A stretch of DNA of 18,269 nt from Candidatus Woesearchaeota archaeon (GTDB lineage Archaea; Nanobdellota; Nanobdellia; Woesearchaeales; SKIA01), in the NCBI GenBank assembly GCA_007128245.1, contig SKXU01000091.1, positions 1 to 18,269 of the forward strand, read 5' to 3'. This document shows positions 7,866 through 15,108 of this stretch, in pieces. Within the stretch, counting starts at the first letter, position 1; each line of letters starts with the position of its first letter. Made by a program: the position numbers and the translations under genes. Below the pieces are notes generated by a model that searched no databases, had not been told where the DNA came from, and was given only the letters and a program-made list of their open reading frames with translations.

Positions 7866-9433
7866 AACCAGTTCTGTTTGCGCCCCACAACATAGAGCGT
7901 GGGCAAGAGTACAAGCAGCGCAAACCCGAATAATTCAACGCGGCTTTGCCGGGCAAAAACCCACCCTTCTCGCACGATATTATCCACGACGATACTTCGC
8001 AACACACTCGCTGAAGAGACCCCATACAAAGAAGGGAGTCGCGTGAGTAAGTCCGATTCTTCTGTGACATAGCTTACTTCCCATGTCTCTTGCGGCCCTA
8101 ACGCAGGAACTTCCCACTCTCCGCGCGCTGCTGGGAGCTCAGTGATTTCAGAAAAGAGGTGGTGGTCATCCAAAAATTCTACTAGTGTTGCTCCGCGCAA
8201 GGTGTTTCTTCCTAGGTTTTGCACGCGCAGCGTGATACGCACCAAGTCATCATCACGTACTGAGACGCGTTTTTGCACGAATACGCGCTCGTCAGGCAGA
8301 AATTGTCGTAGGAAAGGTATTTCTTGAGAAAAAAACGTTCTCCCGTCAGCGCGCATCGTTGCTCGTGGAAAAACATCAAACCCTATTGTTTCTGTGTCCT
8401 CAAGCGTTGCTTCATATGATAACACGACGGAGTTTCGTGCAGGGAGTTCTCCTTCCCATCGTAGACTGCTTGGAGTAGAAAACCCTGTGGGAAGCGTGTC
8501 TTCAACGCTATATCGCTGTAGTCGTTCCCCGAAGTTGTAGAGAATAAGCAGTACTGTAACGGGTTGTCCTGGTACCGCCACGCTCTCAGAAATACGTTTT
8601 CTGATCGCATAGTCAGAGGTGATAAACTCGGAGGTGCGATTAAGCACTTGTTCCGTGAAGTTCAATTCTTCGATGGGTACAAGCAAGTCTTCTTCTGTAA
8701 ATCGATCAAGTGTGCTGTTGTCAAGTAGATCAACGCGACTAATAAATACCTCGCTCTCAAGCCAGTATACAAGTCCCTCTGCGCTTTGCACGTCGAGGAT
8801 GTCATGGACAAAAAATCCGTTTGCTTCAAGAATGCGCGGGGACTGTGGATCCACTACTTGCCATTCATCAAGGATCTGGTTTGGGTCGAGCAAGGGCGTT
8901 TTGAGAACGCGCAGTGATTCAATGGTGTATTGTAGTGTCGTTGGATTTTGGAGAGTTACTGAGATAAGTCTTCCATCTCGTCCCGTGACTTGCGCGTCTT
9001 CAAGCGGAGCCTTTTGGAGTTCTCCGAAGATGTCGCTGTAGATGCGTGTCGTGCGTTTAGAAAGTCCAGTGTATAACACCCCTCGATCGCGCAGGGTCGG
9101 CGGCTCAGTCGTAATCCCGATTATTTGGTATGAGAAGTCCCGTGAGGAAAAAGCAGGGATGCGACGAAAGGAGAGACTGTTTTGATCAATGACCGCGTCC
9201 CCTCCAAGGTCGAGGATGTCTAGTCCGAGGATGTCAAAAAAGAGTCGCACATCAAATAAGTCGCTATCAGACGGGTTATGTACTGTTCCTGTCCCGTTTA
9301 CTTGTACTACCCAGTATGTGTCAAGGTAGCTCGTTATTTTTCCTACTTCTTCTATCTCAACGCGCACAGGGTCTGCTGCGAGTACCGCTGCAGGCAGCAC
9401 AAGAAAACATATGAGCCAGGAAAGCCACTTCAT
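7862..9433 (-). CDS. DUF11-like surface protein with C-terminal anchor
   Basis: A 523-residue type I membrane protein. The signal peptide is residues 1-19 (MKWLSWLICFLVLPAAVLA). The ectodomain is all beta: an N-terminal region (about 20-270) without a named family, then two DUF11-like units at about 285-350 (YNFGERLQRYSVEDTLPTGF) and 385-455 (VQNLGRNTLRGATLVEFLDD). A membrane helix spans 500-516, leaving only GRKQNWF in the cytoplasm. The start at 9433 is preferred over an upstream ATG at 9577 because it begins the signal peptide, follows the previous stop by four bases and has GAGGT eight bases upstream; the longer version would only read the preceding gene's Q-rich coding region out of frame. 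It is translated from the same mRNA as the Q-tailed protein before it. Confidence 0.83.
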   Translation of the reverse strand: MKWLSWLICFLVLPAAVLAADPVRVEIEEVGKITSYLDTYWVVQVNGTGTVHNPSDSDLFDVRLFFDILGLDILDLGGDAVIDQNSLSFRRIPAFSSRDFSYQIIGITTEPPTLRDRGVLYTGLSKRTTRIYSDIFGELQKAPLEDAQVTGRDGRLISVTLQNPTTLQYTIESLRVLKTPLLDPNQILDEWQVVDPQSPRILEANGFFVHDILDVQSAEGLVYWLESEVFISRVDLLDNSTLDRFTEEDLLVPIEELNFTEQVLNRTSEFITSDYAIRKRISESVAVPGQPVTVLLILYNFGERLQRYSVEDTLPTGFSTPSSLRWEGELPARNSVVLSYEATLEDTETIGFDVFPRATMRADGRTFFSQEIPFLRQFLPDERVFVQKRVSVRDDDLVRITLRVQNLGRNTLRGATLVEFLDDHHLFSEITELPAARGEWEVPALGPQETWEVSYVTEESDLLTRLPSLYGVSSASVLRSIVVDNIVREGWVFARQSRVELFGFALLVLLPTLYVVGRKQNWF

Positions 9434-9437
9434 GCGT

Positions 9438-10268
9438 CTACCTCGGACCATAGCGTTGTTGATACGGAGGTTGTTGCGCATATTGTTGTTGGGGAGGATA
9501 TCCGCCTTGTTGCTGCTGCCATTGCTGTTGTTGCGGTTTCCTCCCTGATGATCGCTGTCTTCTGAGCGTGAGCACAAATACTGCGACGAGCAGAATGATA
9601 ATAATCACCCAGAACACGTTTACTGCGCGCATCCCGATTGTAGGAAAGGGCAGTCGCGAGTACTCCACCACGCGTTCAGTGCTTGTGCGATCCCAGGAGA
9701 CAATGGTGTTTCCTGTGGGTGTTCGTGACTGCACCACTCCGTCCGGTGCAAATGTGACGGAATATCTTCTATCAAGCAAGAACTGCGTGTTTTCGTTTAC
9801 GATGGGAATAGTGGTTTCTTCTCGCGGGAGGCGTATCTCGTAAAAGAGTATTCCTGAAGGGGAGAATTCCATCTCGTATGACATGGTAAAGTCGTAGTGA
9901 AAGTTGGGAAGCAACGGATTCCACAAGTGCACGCTTAGGTCCGTTTCACCGCGCCTTTCTTGCACGCGCGTAGTGAGGTCTCCCGCGATTTCTGATGATG
10001 CACGAAAGTTCGTTACAGGAATAGGAATTTTTGTGTCTCCACGTCGCTCGTAGAGACGAAAGTGGACTTCTCCAGGGATGATTGGCGTAAGACCACTATT
10101 CTTGATTCGTACGTCTCTCTCGATAAGAATGGTGTTTCCCTGAATAGTTGCTGTCGTGTCATATCGCTCAAACACCACAGTATTTGCTTGCACGATTGGG
10201 ATGAGCGCTACGAGTAGGAAACATGCTAGTACTGCTCTGTGTTTGTTGGTAATTACTACTCCACTCAT
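9438..10268 (-). CDS. Membrane-anchored surface protein with glutamine-rich cytoplasmic tail
   Basis: A 276-residue protein. Residues 11-28 are a signal peptide, about 30-205 form a beta-sandwich-like ectodomain (VRIKNSGLTPIIPGEVHFRLYE, HLWNPLLPNFHYDFTMSYEM), and 215-235 are the membrane helix. A basic stop-transfer patch (LRRQRSSGRK) precedes a 32-residue tail with 15 glutamines plus Y, P and G. Such tails are disordered and can mediate multivalent contacts. The gene has its own promoter and is followed after four bases by the DUF11-like gene, so the two products probably act together. I do not recognise a specific family. Confidence 0.8.
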   Translation of the reverse strand: MSGVVITNKHRAVLACFLLVALIPIVQANTVVFERYDTTATIQGNTILIERDVRIKNSGLTPIIPGEVHFRLYERRGDTKIPIPVTNFRASSEIAGDLTTRVQERRGETDLSVHLWNPLLPNFHYDFTMSYEMEFSPSGILFYEIRLPREETTIPIVNENTQFLLDRRYSVTFAPDGVVQSRTPTGNTIVSWDRTSTERVVEYSRLPFPTIGMRAVNVFWVIIIILLVAVFVLTLRRQRSSGRKPQQQQWQQQQGGYPPQQQYAQQPPYQQRYGPR

Positions 10269-10282
10269 CCAGTTGTCTCTCC

Positions 10283-10302
10283 CGTTTTTGTGTTTAAAAA
10301 CG
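10283..10302. promoter_or_regulatory. Inverted repeat covering the promoter of the Q-tailed protein gene
   Basis: CGTTTTT-gtgttt-AAAAACG has perfect seven-base arms and covers the TATA box itself. A protein bound here would exclude TBP. A T-rich hairpin ending the upstream 722-residue gene's transcript is the alternative reading. Confidence 0.4.
10291..10300 (-). promoter_or_regulatory. TATA box of the Q-tailed/DUF11-like gene pair
   Basis: The minus strand reads TTTTTAAACA, centred about 28 bases before the ATG at 10268, predicting leaderless transcription. Confidence 0.5.
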
Positions 10303-10322
10303 TTCCGGCTCCTCTCCAGGAG

Positions 10323-12491
10323 TTACTTTCGATCAAGCTTGCGCGAGATGCGCGAGGTCATCATAAAGTTTGCGATGTTGATTGCGATCAGGAAGACAAC
10401 GATTGCAAGGTAGATCATTTCTCTACTCGTCGAGGCGATTGCGGATACAACGCTTACCCCCTCAAAGGTGTTTGCTCCATCGATTGCTCGCGGGTCCAGA
10501 CCGACGATGAAGAGGTCTGATGGGCTAAAGTCTCCTGTTCCATTTACTGTGTAGTTAATGAAGAACCAGTCAAGTCCATCAGGGTCTCCTCGTGGTGCAA
10601 AGCTTGTTGAGATGTTTGTGCGCAATCCCGCATCCCATTGGTATGCGATACCGTCAAACTGGCCTGTTACTGCGCTGTCCATGTTAGGCGTGGGGCTGAA
10701 GTTCCATGCTTCAAAGTTTGATGCGACAAAGTCGTACACTGTTACCGTCATATTTTGTGGTGTGTGTCCGTTTCCTCTGTTGCGCACTTCTGTTCTGATG
10801 TGGTACATGCTGTCGCCTGCATCAAGTACACGTTTTTCTATTTCTAGCCAGTACCCGTTGATGACGTAGATGTAGTTCATGTACAGATCCGTGCCGTTTC
10901 GTGTAAAGCTTGAGTTCACGATCTGATCGTTGATGTTGGTGATTATCCAGTATGGTTTCATCCATACGATTGGTGGAGGCGCTGTTTCAATGCTTCCGTC
11001 TGTGAAATTGAATATCCATCGTTCTTGTTCCCAGGTAATTGTTTGGTTGAATTGGAAGTTGGGAAAGTACGTGACGTTCAGTCCTGGTACGCGCTCGTTC
11101 GGGTCAAGGACTTCTGTAACCCACATCGTTACTTTTTCTAGGGTGAAAGTGATATTTTCGCTCGTTCCTACCTTTGGTTCTGATTCCCACGTCACATTTC
11201 TGTTTTGTAGGCTGTCTTGTGGTCGTATAATTCGTTTTGTTTCGTTAAAGACAATGGATGCTCGTGCCCGTACATCAAGGAGGTTGAGCTGCGAGGCAGT
11301 GGTATCGATTCTGTATGCGAGCGTTTGTGTCATCGCAAGGAATGTTCCTGAGCTGTTTACCGTGTCAGGAGCGCGTATTTGGAAGCTAATATTGTATTCT
11401 TCGCCCACGGGAATGGTTCCTGCGTTCACCGTCCAAAACCACGTCCTGTTTGATGCGTTGTCTACGTTCGCGAAATCTCCTGAGATCACTGGGTCTGTTG
11501 AGAGGTTGTGAAGTGTGAAGTCAAATACTTGGCTGATTGAGCCGTTGGTGACCGTGACGCTTTCTGCTTGCATCGTGATGTTTACGTCTTCAAGTGCTCC
11601 TACGGTTGCGATGTTTCTTGCAACCAGTTGCACCCAAAAATATTCTCCTGAGAGGACTTTTGTTTGAAACTCAGGGTTTGTGTACGCAGTTTCTATATCG
11701 AGTGGAGGGTCTACGAGGAGAGATGATACGTTGTAGTCAAACACCGCGAATTGTCCTGATCGTAGTTCCGGGATATGTAGTACTGCGTACGGTCGAGCGA
11801 GGTCTTCGATGGTGACGTTAACTTCTGCAGGGCTGACGAGTTGTCCTGGCGTGGTTACAGTTCCAATAACTGAGACTGTTGCAAACGTCCATCCATCGTT
11901 GTGTTCGGTATCTTCTCGTATGGATACAAGGTCAAATGTCATGTTCACAAACGTTCCAGGGACTGAGATATCTAGTCCTGAGTCTGTTTGGTTACTAAAG
12001 GGAATTGCGACGAGTTGCTCAAATTCTGAGGTAATATTGAAGATGATATGCGTATCGTTTACGCTTACGCTGTCTGAGATGCTGTCTTCATCAAGATCGA
12101 TTTCGAGGTCGAGAAAGCTTGAGGTGATGGTGTCGTCTACCGTGAGGACTCCTCCGGTGACGTTAGGGAAGATAACTTGGAATCCTTCTCGTTGGTCCAG
12201 TGGCGCAGCTCCACGATTCACAAAATCAGTTTCTAAGCTCGCTACTTCGTCAAGGATGACGTAGATGTCAAACACCGTCTCATCGCCAGGGTTGGTAACC
12301 GTGATTACTCCTTCAATGAGCGAGAACGTGCGCTCTTCTACAAGGTCAAAATCTGCTGCGAACGTCACGTTTTGGTTGACGGTTTCTTCAATGAAGACGT
12401 CCACGTGGGGCGCTGCGAGTGCTGTTGTCAGTGAGAACATGGCCAAAAAGAGCATCAGGGCAATGCGTTGAAAAGCAGTTGTTGCTATCAT
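10323..12491 (-). CDS. Heavily glycosylated surface protein with C-terminal anchor (S-layer-like candidate)
   Basis: A 722-residue type I membrane protein. The signal peptide is residues 1-26 (ending TTALA). The ectodomain of about 660 residues is beta-rich, acidic, without cysteines, and contains 28 N-x-S/T sequons, far denser than in its neighbours. Conserved-repeat-like stretches (TVTNPGDETVFDIYVILDE, LEDVNITMQAESVTV, VRNRGNGHTPQNMTVTVYDF) suggest several DUF11/Ig-like modules in tandem. A membrane helix spans 692-711, followed by a short basic tail (TSRISRKLDRK). This layout resembles archaeal S-layer or sheath glycoproteins, but no family signature proves it. It has its own TATA box inside the end of the preceding small gene's region, so it can be expressed separately. 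Confidence 0.82.
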   Translation of the reverse strand: MIATTAFQRIALMLFLAMFSLTTALAAPHVDVFIEETVNQNVTFAADFDLVEERTFSLIEGVITVTNPGDETVFDIYVILDEVASLETDFVNRGAAPLDQREGFQVIFPNVTGGVLTVDDTITSSFLDLEIDLDEDSISDSVSVNDTHIIFNITSEFEQLVAIPFSNQTDSGLDISVPGTFVNMTFDLVSIREDTEHNDGWTFATVSVIGTVTTPGQLVSPAEVNVTIEDLARPYAVLHIPELRSGQFAVFDYNVSSLLVDPPLDIETAYTNPEFQTKVLSGEYFWVQLVARNIATVGALEDVNITMQAESVTVTNGSISQVFDFTLHNLSTDPVISGDFANVDNASNRTWFWTVNAGTIPVGEEYNISFQIRAPDTVNSSGTFLAMTQTLAYRIDTTASQLNLLDVRARASIVFNETKRIIRPQDSLQNRNVTWESEPKVGTSENITFTLEKVTMWVTEVLDPNERVPGLNVTYFPNFQFNQTITWEQERWIFNFTDGSIETAPPPIVWMKPYWIITNINDQIVNSSFTRNGTDLYMNYIYVINGYWLEIEKRVLDAGDSMYHIRTEVRNRGNGHTPQNMTVTVYDFVASNFEAWNFSPTPNMDSAVTGQFDGIAYQWDAGLRTNISTSFAPRGDPDGLDWFFINYTVNGTGDFSPSDLFIVGLDPRAIDGANTFEGVSVVSAIASTSREMIYLAIVVFLIAINIANFMMTSRISRKLDRK

Positions 12492-12511
12492 AGTATACGT
12501 TTCTGTACACT
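12492..12511. promoter_or_regulatory. Imperfect inverted repeat at the start of the glycoprotein gene
   Basis: AGTATAC-gtttct-GTACACT has seven-base arms with one mismatch and ends right at the ATG. It would lie in the short 5' leader, so it could be an operator or an RNA hairpin over the start codon. Confidence 0.3.
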
Positions 12512-12528
12512 AAACTGGTGTCTAGTTG

Positions 12529-12536
12529 TATATAAA
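12529..12536 (-). promoter_or_regulatory. TATA box of the 722-residue glycoprotein gene
   Basis: The minus strand reads TTTATATA, centred about 41 bases before the ATG at 12491. Transcription would start near 12506, giving a leader of roughly 14 bases. This differs from the leaderless pattern of its neighbours. Confidence 0.5.
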
Positions 12537-12537
12537 C

Positions 12538-12645
12538 TTATTTGTTTTTCTTGTGATGGTCAAGATATTCTGCGAGAACAGTGATTTGTTCTTGTAAGTA
12601 ATTGATGCGTGATTCCAGCGCGTCCAATCGATCCTTTGCATTCAC
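12538..12645 (-). CDS. 35-residue coiled-coil protein, translationally coupled
   Basis: The stop of the preceding gene (TGA at 12642-12644) overlaps a GTG start at 12643-12645 in a GTGA arrangement. The frame then runs 35 codons to TAA at 12538-12540, giving MNAKDRLDALESRINYLQEQ... ending in KKNK. Hydrophobic residues L7, L10, I14, L17, I21 and L24 are spaced in heptad fashion (a/d positions), predicting one amphipathic helix that dimerises or pairs with the helical tail of the preceding membrane protein. There is no membrane segment or cysteine. The frame fills the gap between two genes almost exactly and stops just before the next promoter. Short cytoplasmic coiled-coil proteins of this kind are often missed by gene callers. 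Function unknown. Confidence 0.68.
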   Translation of the reverse strand: MNAKDRLDALESRINYLQEQITVLAEYLDHHKKNK

Positions 12646-13736
12646 AGTGTGTGTGCTATGCGAATGAGTTCTTTTAAGCGTTTCTCTTGTCGCCTGAGTT
12701 TGTATGAAAGGTAGAATATGCGTATATGGATGCGTGCAGTCGGGCTAAAAAGCATACTTACAATGCTTCCCACAACAATAAGTACGAGGACTGCTGGGCT
12801 GAGCAGTTGCCGCGGGCGCACCTGTAAGAGGACGCGTATCGTGTCTGTTCCGTGCGGATGCGTTACTTGCACCACCACAGTGTATTCTCCTATTCCTAGC
12901 TCTGCTGTGGGCACAATCACCGTTGCGTTCTGTGGTGCGAGTACGTCGCGCACAAGTTCTCGATTGTGTGAGAGAATCGTGTATGACACGCTTTGTGCGG
13001 GGGCGCTGCCCGTCAGACTGAGCACGAGGTCTTCTCCTTGTCGTATGCGGTAGACTTGATCATCTAAGAGGACGCGAAATGGTTGTGTGTCCACAAGGAC
13101 TTCTTCTTCGTTTACCGTTGCTGTCAAGCGTACACGGTACTCTCCTGGGTCGAGACGGTCTGTGAATAAGAGTCCAAGTTCTCGTTGCTCGCCAGCAAGG
13201 ACTTGTACAAGGCGCGGATAGGATAGTCGTCCTTGCACCTCATCACCTTCGAGTACTTCTAGTGAGAGATTAAAGTACGCGAGTATGTTTCCAAAGTTTG
13301 ATAGTCGCGCAGTAACAGAGAGTGCTTCTTGTCTGAGCACGTCTGGCACCTCTGCGCGCAAGGCCGGTTGTAGTCGCGCAGTTCCTGGTACAGGGATCTG
13401 GATAACAAACCCATCCACTTCTTCAGTCCCTGTCCGTATCTGGTAGCGTATTTTGTGCGTTTCAGGACCCAGGCCACTAGGTACACGTCCGCGCACTTGT
13501 ATGTTTCTGCTCTCTCCTGGGCGTAGCGCGAGTGTAGTTGCTGAGAGTGTGTGCGTGTCTTGCAGGTAGGTAGAGAATTCGTGCAGCACAAGTTCTGCCG
13601 ATACAGGTACTGGGCGGTCGTTAACTACCGTGAATACGAAGTCGTACTCTGCCCGCTCTACTGTCTCGCTTGTTGGTTGCACGTAGAGCGCAACGCACAG
13701 TACTGCGATGATGAGTACGTATGCTCGTGCATTCAT
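12642..13736 (-). CDS. Ig-like surface protein with C-terminal anchor and basic helical tail
   Basis: A 364-residue type I membrane protein. The signal peptide is residues 1-20. The ectodomain shows three beta-sandwich units at about 28-115 (LALRPGESRNIQVRGRVPSG), 125-222 (LSNFGNILAYFNLSLEVLEG) and 225-307 (DPG/GEYTVVVQVTHPHGTD), like archaeal CARDB/COG1470 modules. A membrane helix spans 312-330. The tail is short, basic and helical (LSYKLRRQEKRLKELIRIAHTL). Its stop overlaps the GTG of the 35-residue coiled-coil gene, so both are made from one mRNA, and pairing of the two helices is plausible. It has a clean leaderless promoter. No specific family recognised. Confidence 0.82.
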   Translation of the reverse strand: MNARAYVLIIAVLCVALYVQPTSETVERAEYDFVFTVVNDRPVPVSAELVLHEFSTYLQDTHTLSATTLALRPGESRNIQVRGRVPSGLGPETHKIRYQIRTGTEEVDGFVIQIPVPGTARLQPALRAEVPDVLRQEALSVTARLSNFGNILAYFNLSLEVLEGDEVQGRLSYPRLVQVLAGEQRELGLLFTDRLDPGEYRVRLTATVNEEEVLVDTQPFRVLLDDQVYRIRQGEDLVLSLTGSAPAQSVSYTILSHNRELVRDVLAPQNATVIVPTAELGIGEYTVVVQVTHPHGTDTIRVLLQVRPRQLLSPAVLVLIVVGSIVSMLFSPTARIHIRIFYLSYKLRRQEKRLKELIRIAHTL

Positions 13737-13758
13737 GCAACAACATCCTTTCCCTGCC

Positions 13759-13766
13759 CATATAAA
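13759..13766 (-). promoter_or_regulatory. TATA box of the Ig-like surface-protein gene
   Basis: The minus strand reads TTTATATG, centred about 27 bases before the ATG at 13736, so a leaderless transcript is expected. Confidence 0.55.
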
Positions 13767-13789
13767 CCTATAGTACTCTAGCTAAGGAG

Positions 13790-14599
13790 TTACTGATAAA
13801 AGGGTGCGTAGAGGTGTTGTGGTAGCCACGAGAGTGCAAAAAGCACTGATGTCACGCCGATTCCTGCTGCTCCCAAGATTTTTTGTGTGCGCGTAAACGT
13901 CGGAGGGCTCATGCTGTCTGCAAGCCGACGTAGTTGATCTTCAGGAAGATCGTGCAGATAAGTCACAGGAGGTGCTTGAGGCGGCGTAGCTGGTTCAGAT
14001 GCGCGTACAGCTTCCGTGACCGGAGTTTCAGGGGCGGTGTACGCGCGTGTAGGAGGAGAGTCTTCACTCGGCGACATCGTCCGATATGTTTTTGGGTCTG
14101 ATATAGGTGTGCGGAACACGCGTTGCTTTTCTATGCGGCGAGCAAGGTCTTCTTCGAGTTCTTGCGCTGCTTGGTCAAATTCCTCATTGGTTTTTCGCTT
14201 GCGCTTCACGTACGGGTTTGTTTGGAGCCAGTCACGGGTGAGTGCGAGGTCGTCGTACGCAAATGATTGTTGCGTGTCAAGCAGGTTGTGTATGCGCTCA
14301 AAGCGGGTTGCGTACTGTGCGTTGTTTGTGCTCATGATTCCAAACAGGTGGTGTTCTCCTTGCTCTCTGTATGGACTTCGAGCGGCGTCTATTGGCGCGA
14401 TAATGTCTGTGATATCTTCTCGTCGTTGTCGTTTGAGTGTGAGTGCGAGGGCGTCCAGTCCACTCAGGGCGTTTGCAGTCATGTCGTACTCCCCGATGCG
14501 ATACACACGCTCGCGTAGTTGGTCATGCATATCTTGTTTTGCTACGAAGCGTTGACGCGAGATGTGTGTGAGTTCTTCAACGAGGGTGTCGATAGTCAT
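13790..14599 (-). CDS. Tail-anchored protein of unknown function
   Basis: A 269-residue protein without a signal peptide. Residues 1-160 are mostly helical and charged (LKRQRREDITDII at 55-67, NEEFDQAAQELEEDLARRIEKQR at 138-160). Residues 165-215 are a disordered linker rich in proline, threonine and serine. A short helix (LPEDQLRRLADSM, 218-230) precedes a C-terminal membrane helix at about 240-259, with only ten residues beyond it. This is tail-anchored topology: the bulk should face the cytoplasm, the reverse of the neighbouring surface proteins. It has its own TATA-like box. It lies between the surface genes and the ribosomal operon and I do not recognise the family. Confidence 0.75.
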   Translation of the reverse strand: MTIDTLVEELTHISRQRFVAKQDMHDQLRERVYRIGEYDMTANALSGLDALALTLKRQRREDITDIIAPIDAARSPYREQGEHHLFGIMSTNNAQYATRFERIHNLLDTQQSFAYDDLALTRDWLQTNPYVKRKRKTNEEFDQAAQELEEDLARRIEKQRVFRTPISDPKTYRTMSPSEDSPPTRAYTAPETPVTEAVRASEPATPPQAPPVTYLHDLPEDQLRRLADSMSPPTFTRTQKILGAAGIGVTSVLFALSWLPQHLYAPFYQ

Positions 14600-14620
14600 A
14601 TCCTCTTATGATGAATAGAG

Positions 14621-14630
14621 GTTAAAAAAG
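14621..14630 (-). promoter_or_regulatory. TATA-like box of the tail-anchored-protein gene
   Basis: The minus strand reads CTTTTTTAAC, centred about 27 bases before the ATG at 14599. The GAGGA directly before the ATG would then lie at or upstream of the RNA start, so it may not act as a ribosome binding site. Confidence 0.4.
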
Positions 14631-14656
14631 GTTTAGGTCAGCATCTTGAAGAATTT

Positions 14657-14809
14657 TCAGTCTGCTTTTTTAAATTCTGCGTAGCCGCATCGGCCGCACG
14701 TACGACGGTTTTTGTGCTCTGCGAGCAGCACTCCTGTGCCGCATTTCATACAGCTCTTGTTTCGAGTGACTTTTCCGCCTTCTACCTTAAATGAATCTTT
14801 GTATGCCAT
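14657..14809 (-). CDS. rps27ae: Ribosomal protein S27ae
   Basis: A 50-residue protein of the small ribosomal subunit. It carries the family zinc ribbon: CMKCGTGVLLAEHKNRRTCG at residues 20-39, with C20, C23, C38 and C41 as the four metal ligands, followed by GYAEFKK. Length matches the archaeal family. Its ATG shares one base with the stop of rps24e (TAATG), the usual archaeal gene order, so it is the last gene of the rpo7 operon. That its zinc ligands are intact matters because the spt4 gene two genes upstream has lost all of its own. Confidence 0.95.
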   Translation of the reverse strand: MAYKDSFKVEGGKVTRNKSCMKCGTGVLLAEHKNRRTCGRCGYAEFKKAD

Positions 14810-15105
14810 TATGCTTCTTCTCCTTGTGGCGCAGGAACGTGTTTTGCTTGGAGGTTGTCTCGCTCAAGGCGCTCAAGTGCTTGCTTGTCCGAGTAGAGTC
14901 TACACGTTACGTGCGCTACTGTGTCTCCAAAGCTCGTATCTATCGTGTCAATGATGAGGAGTTCTTTTTTTGCTTTGAGTTGCTGCGAAAGCGCGTCCAG
15001 TATCTCAAGTCGTGATGGCGTGACTCCTTGGTAGAACACGCGTGCGTGTATGTGCGTTCGTTTCAGTAGTGGTAGTTCTTTTTTTTCTGAGATTGTGATT
15101 TCCAT
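14809..15105 (-). CDS. rps24e: Ribosomal protein S24e
   Basis: A 98-residue small-subunit protein of the usual archaeal length. The start MEITISEKKELPLLKRTHIH, the TPSRLEILDALS motif (29-40), the strand LLIIDTIDTSFGDTVAH (49-65) and RLYSDKQALERLE (69-81) are all typical of S24e. Its start follows the spt4 stop by three bases, and it abuts rps27ae. No ribosome binding site is visible, consistent with tightly coupled translation. Confidence 0.93.
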   Translation of the reverse strand: MEITISEKKELPLLKRTHIHARVFYQGVTPSRLEILDALSQQLKAKKELLIIDTIDTSFGDTVAHVTCRLYSDKQALERLERDNLQAKHVPAPQGEEA

Positions 15106-15108
15106 TGT

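Noticed and set aside
9441..9540. CRISPR-like or microsatellite array suggested by repeated TTG units
   Set aside because: The repetition is explained by CAA/CAG codons of the Q-rich tail; there are no regular repeats with unique spacers.
9434..9577. A 48-residue N-terminal extension of the DUF11-like protein, beginning at an ATG at 9577
   Set aside because: It only reads the preceding gene's Q-rich coding sequence in another frame, and the ATG at 9433 starts a perfect signal peptide with a ribosome binding site.
10930..11511. 193-codon open frame on the plus strand
   Set aside because: It is antisense to the well-supported 722-residue glycoprotein, has no promoter or ribosome binding site and no domain-like sequence.
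14016..14555. 179-codon open frame on the plus strand, rich in Ser, Arg and Cys
   Set aside because: It mirrors the tail-anchored protein on the opposite strand; composition is that of a shadow frame.
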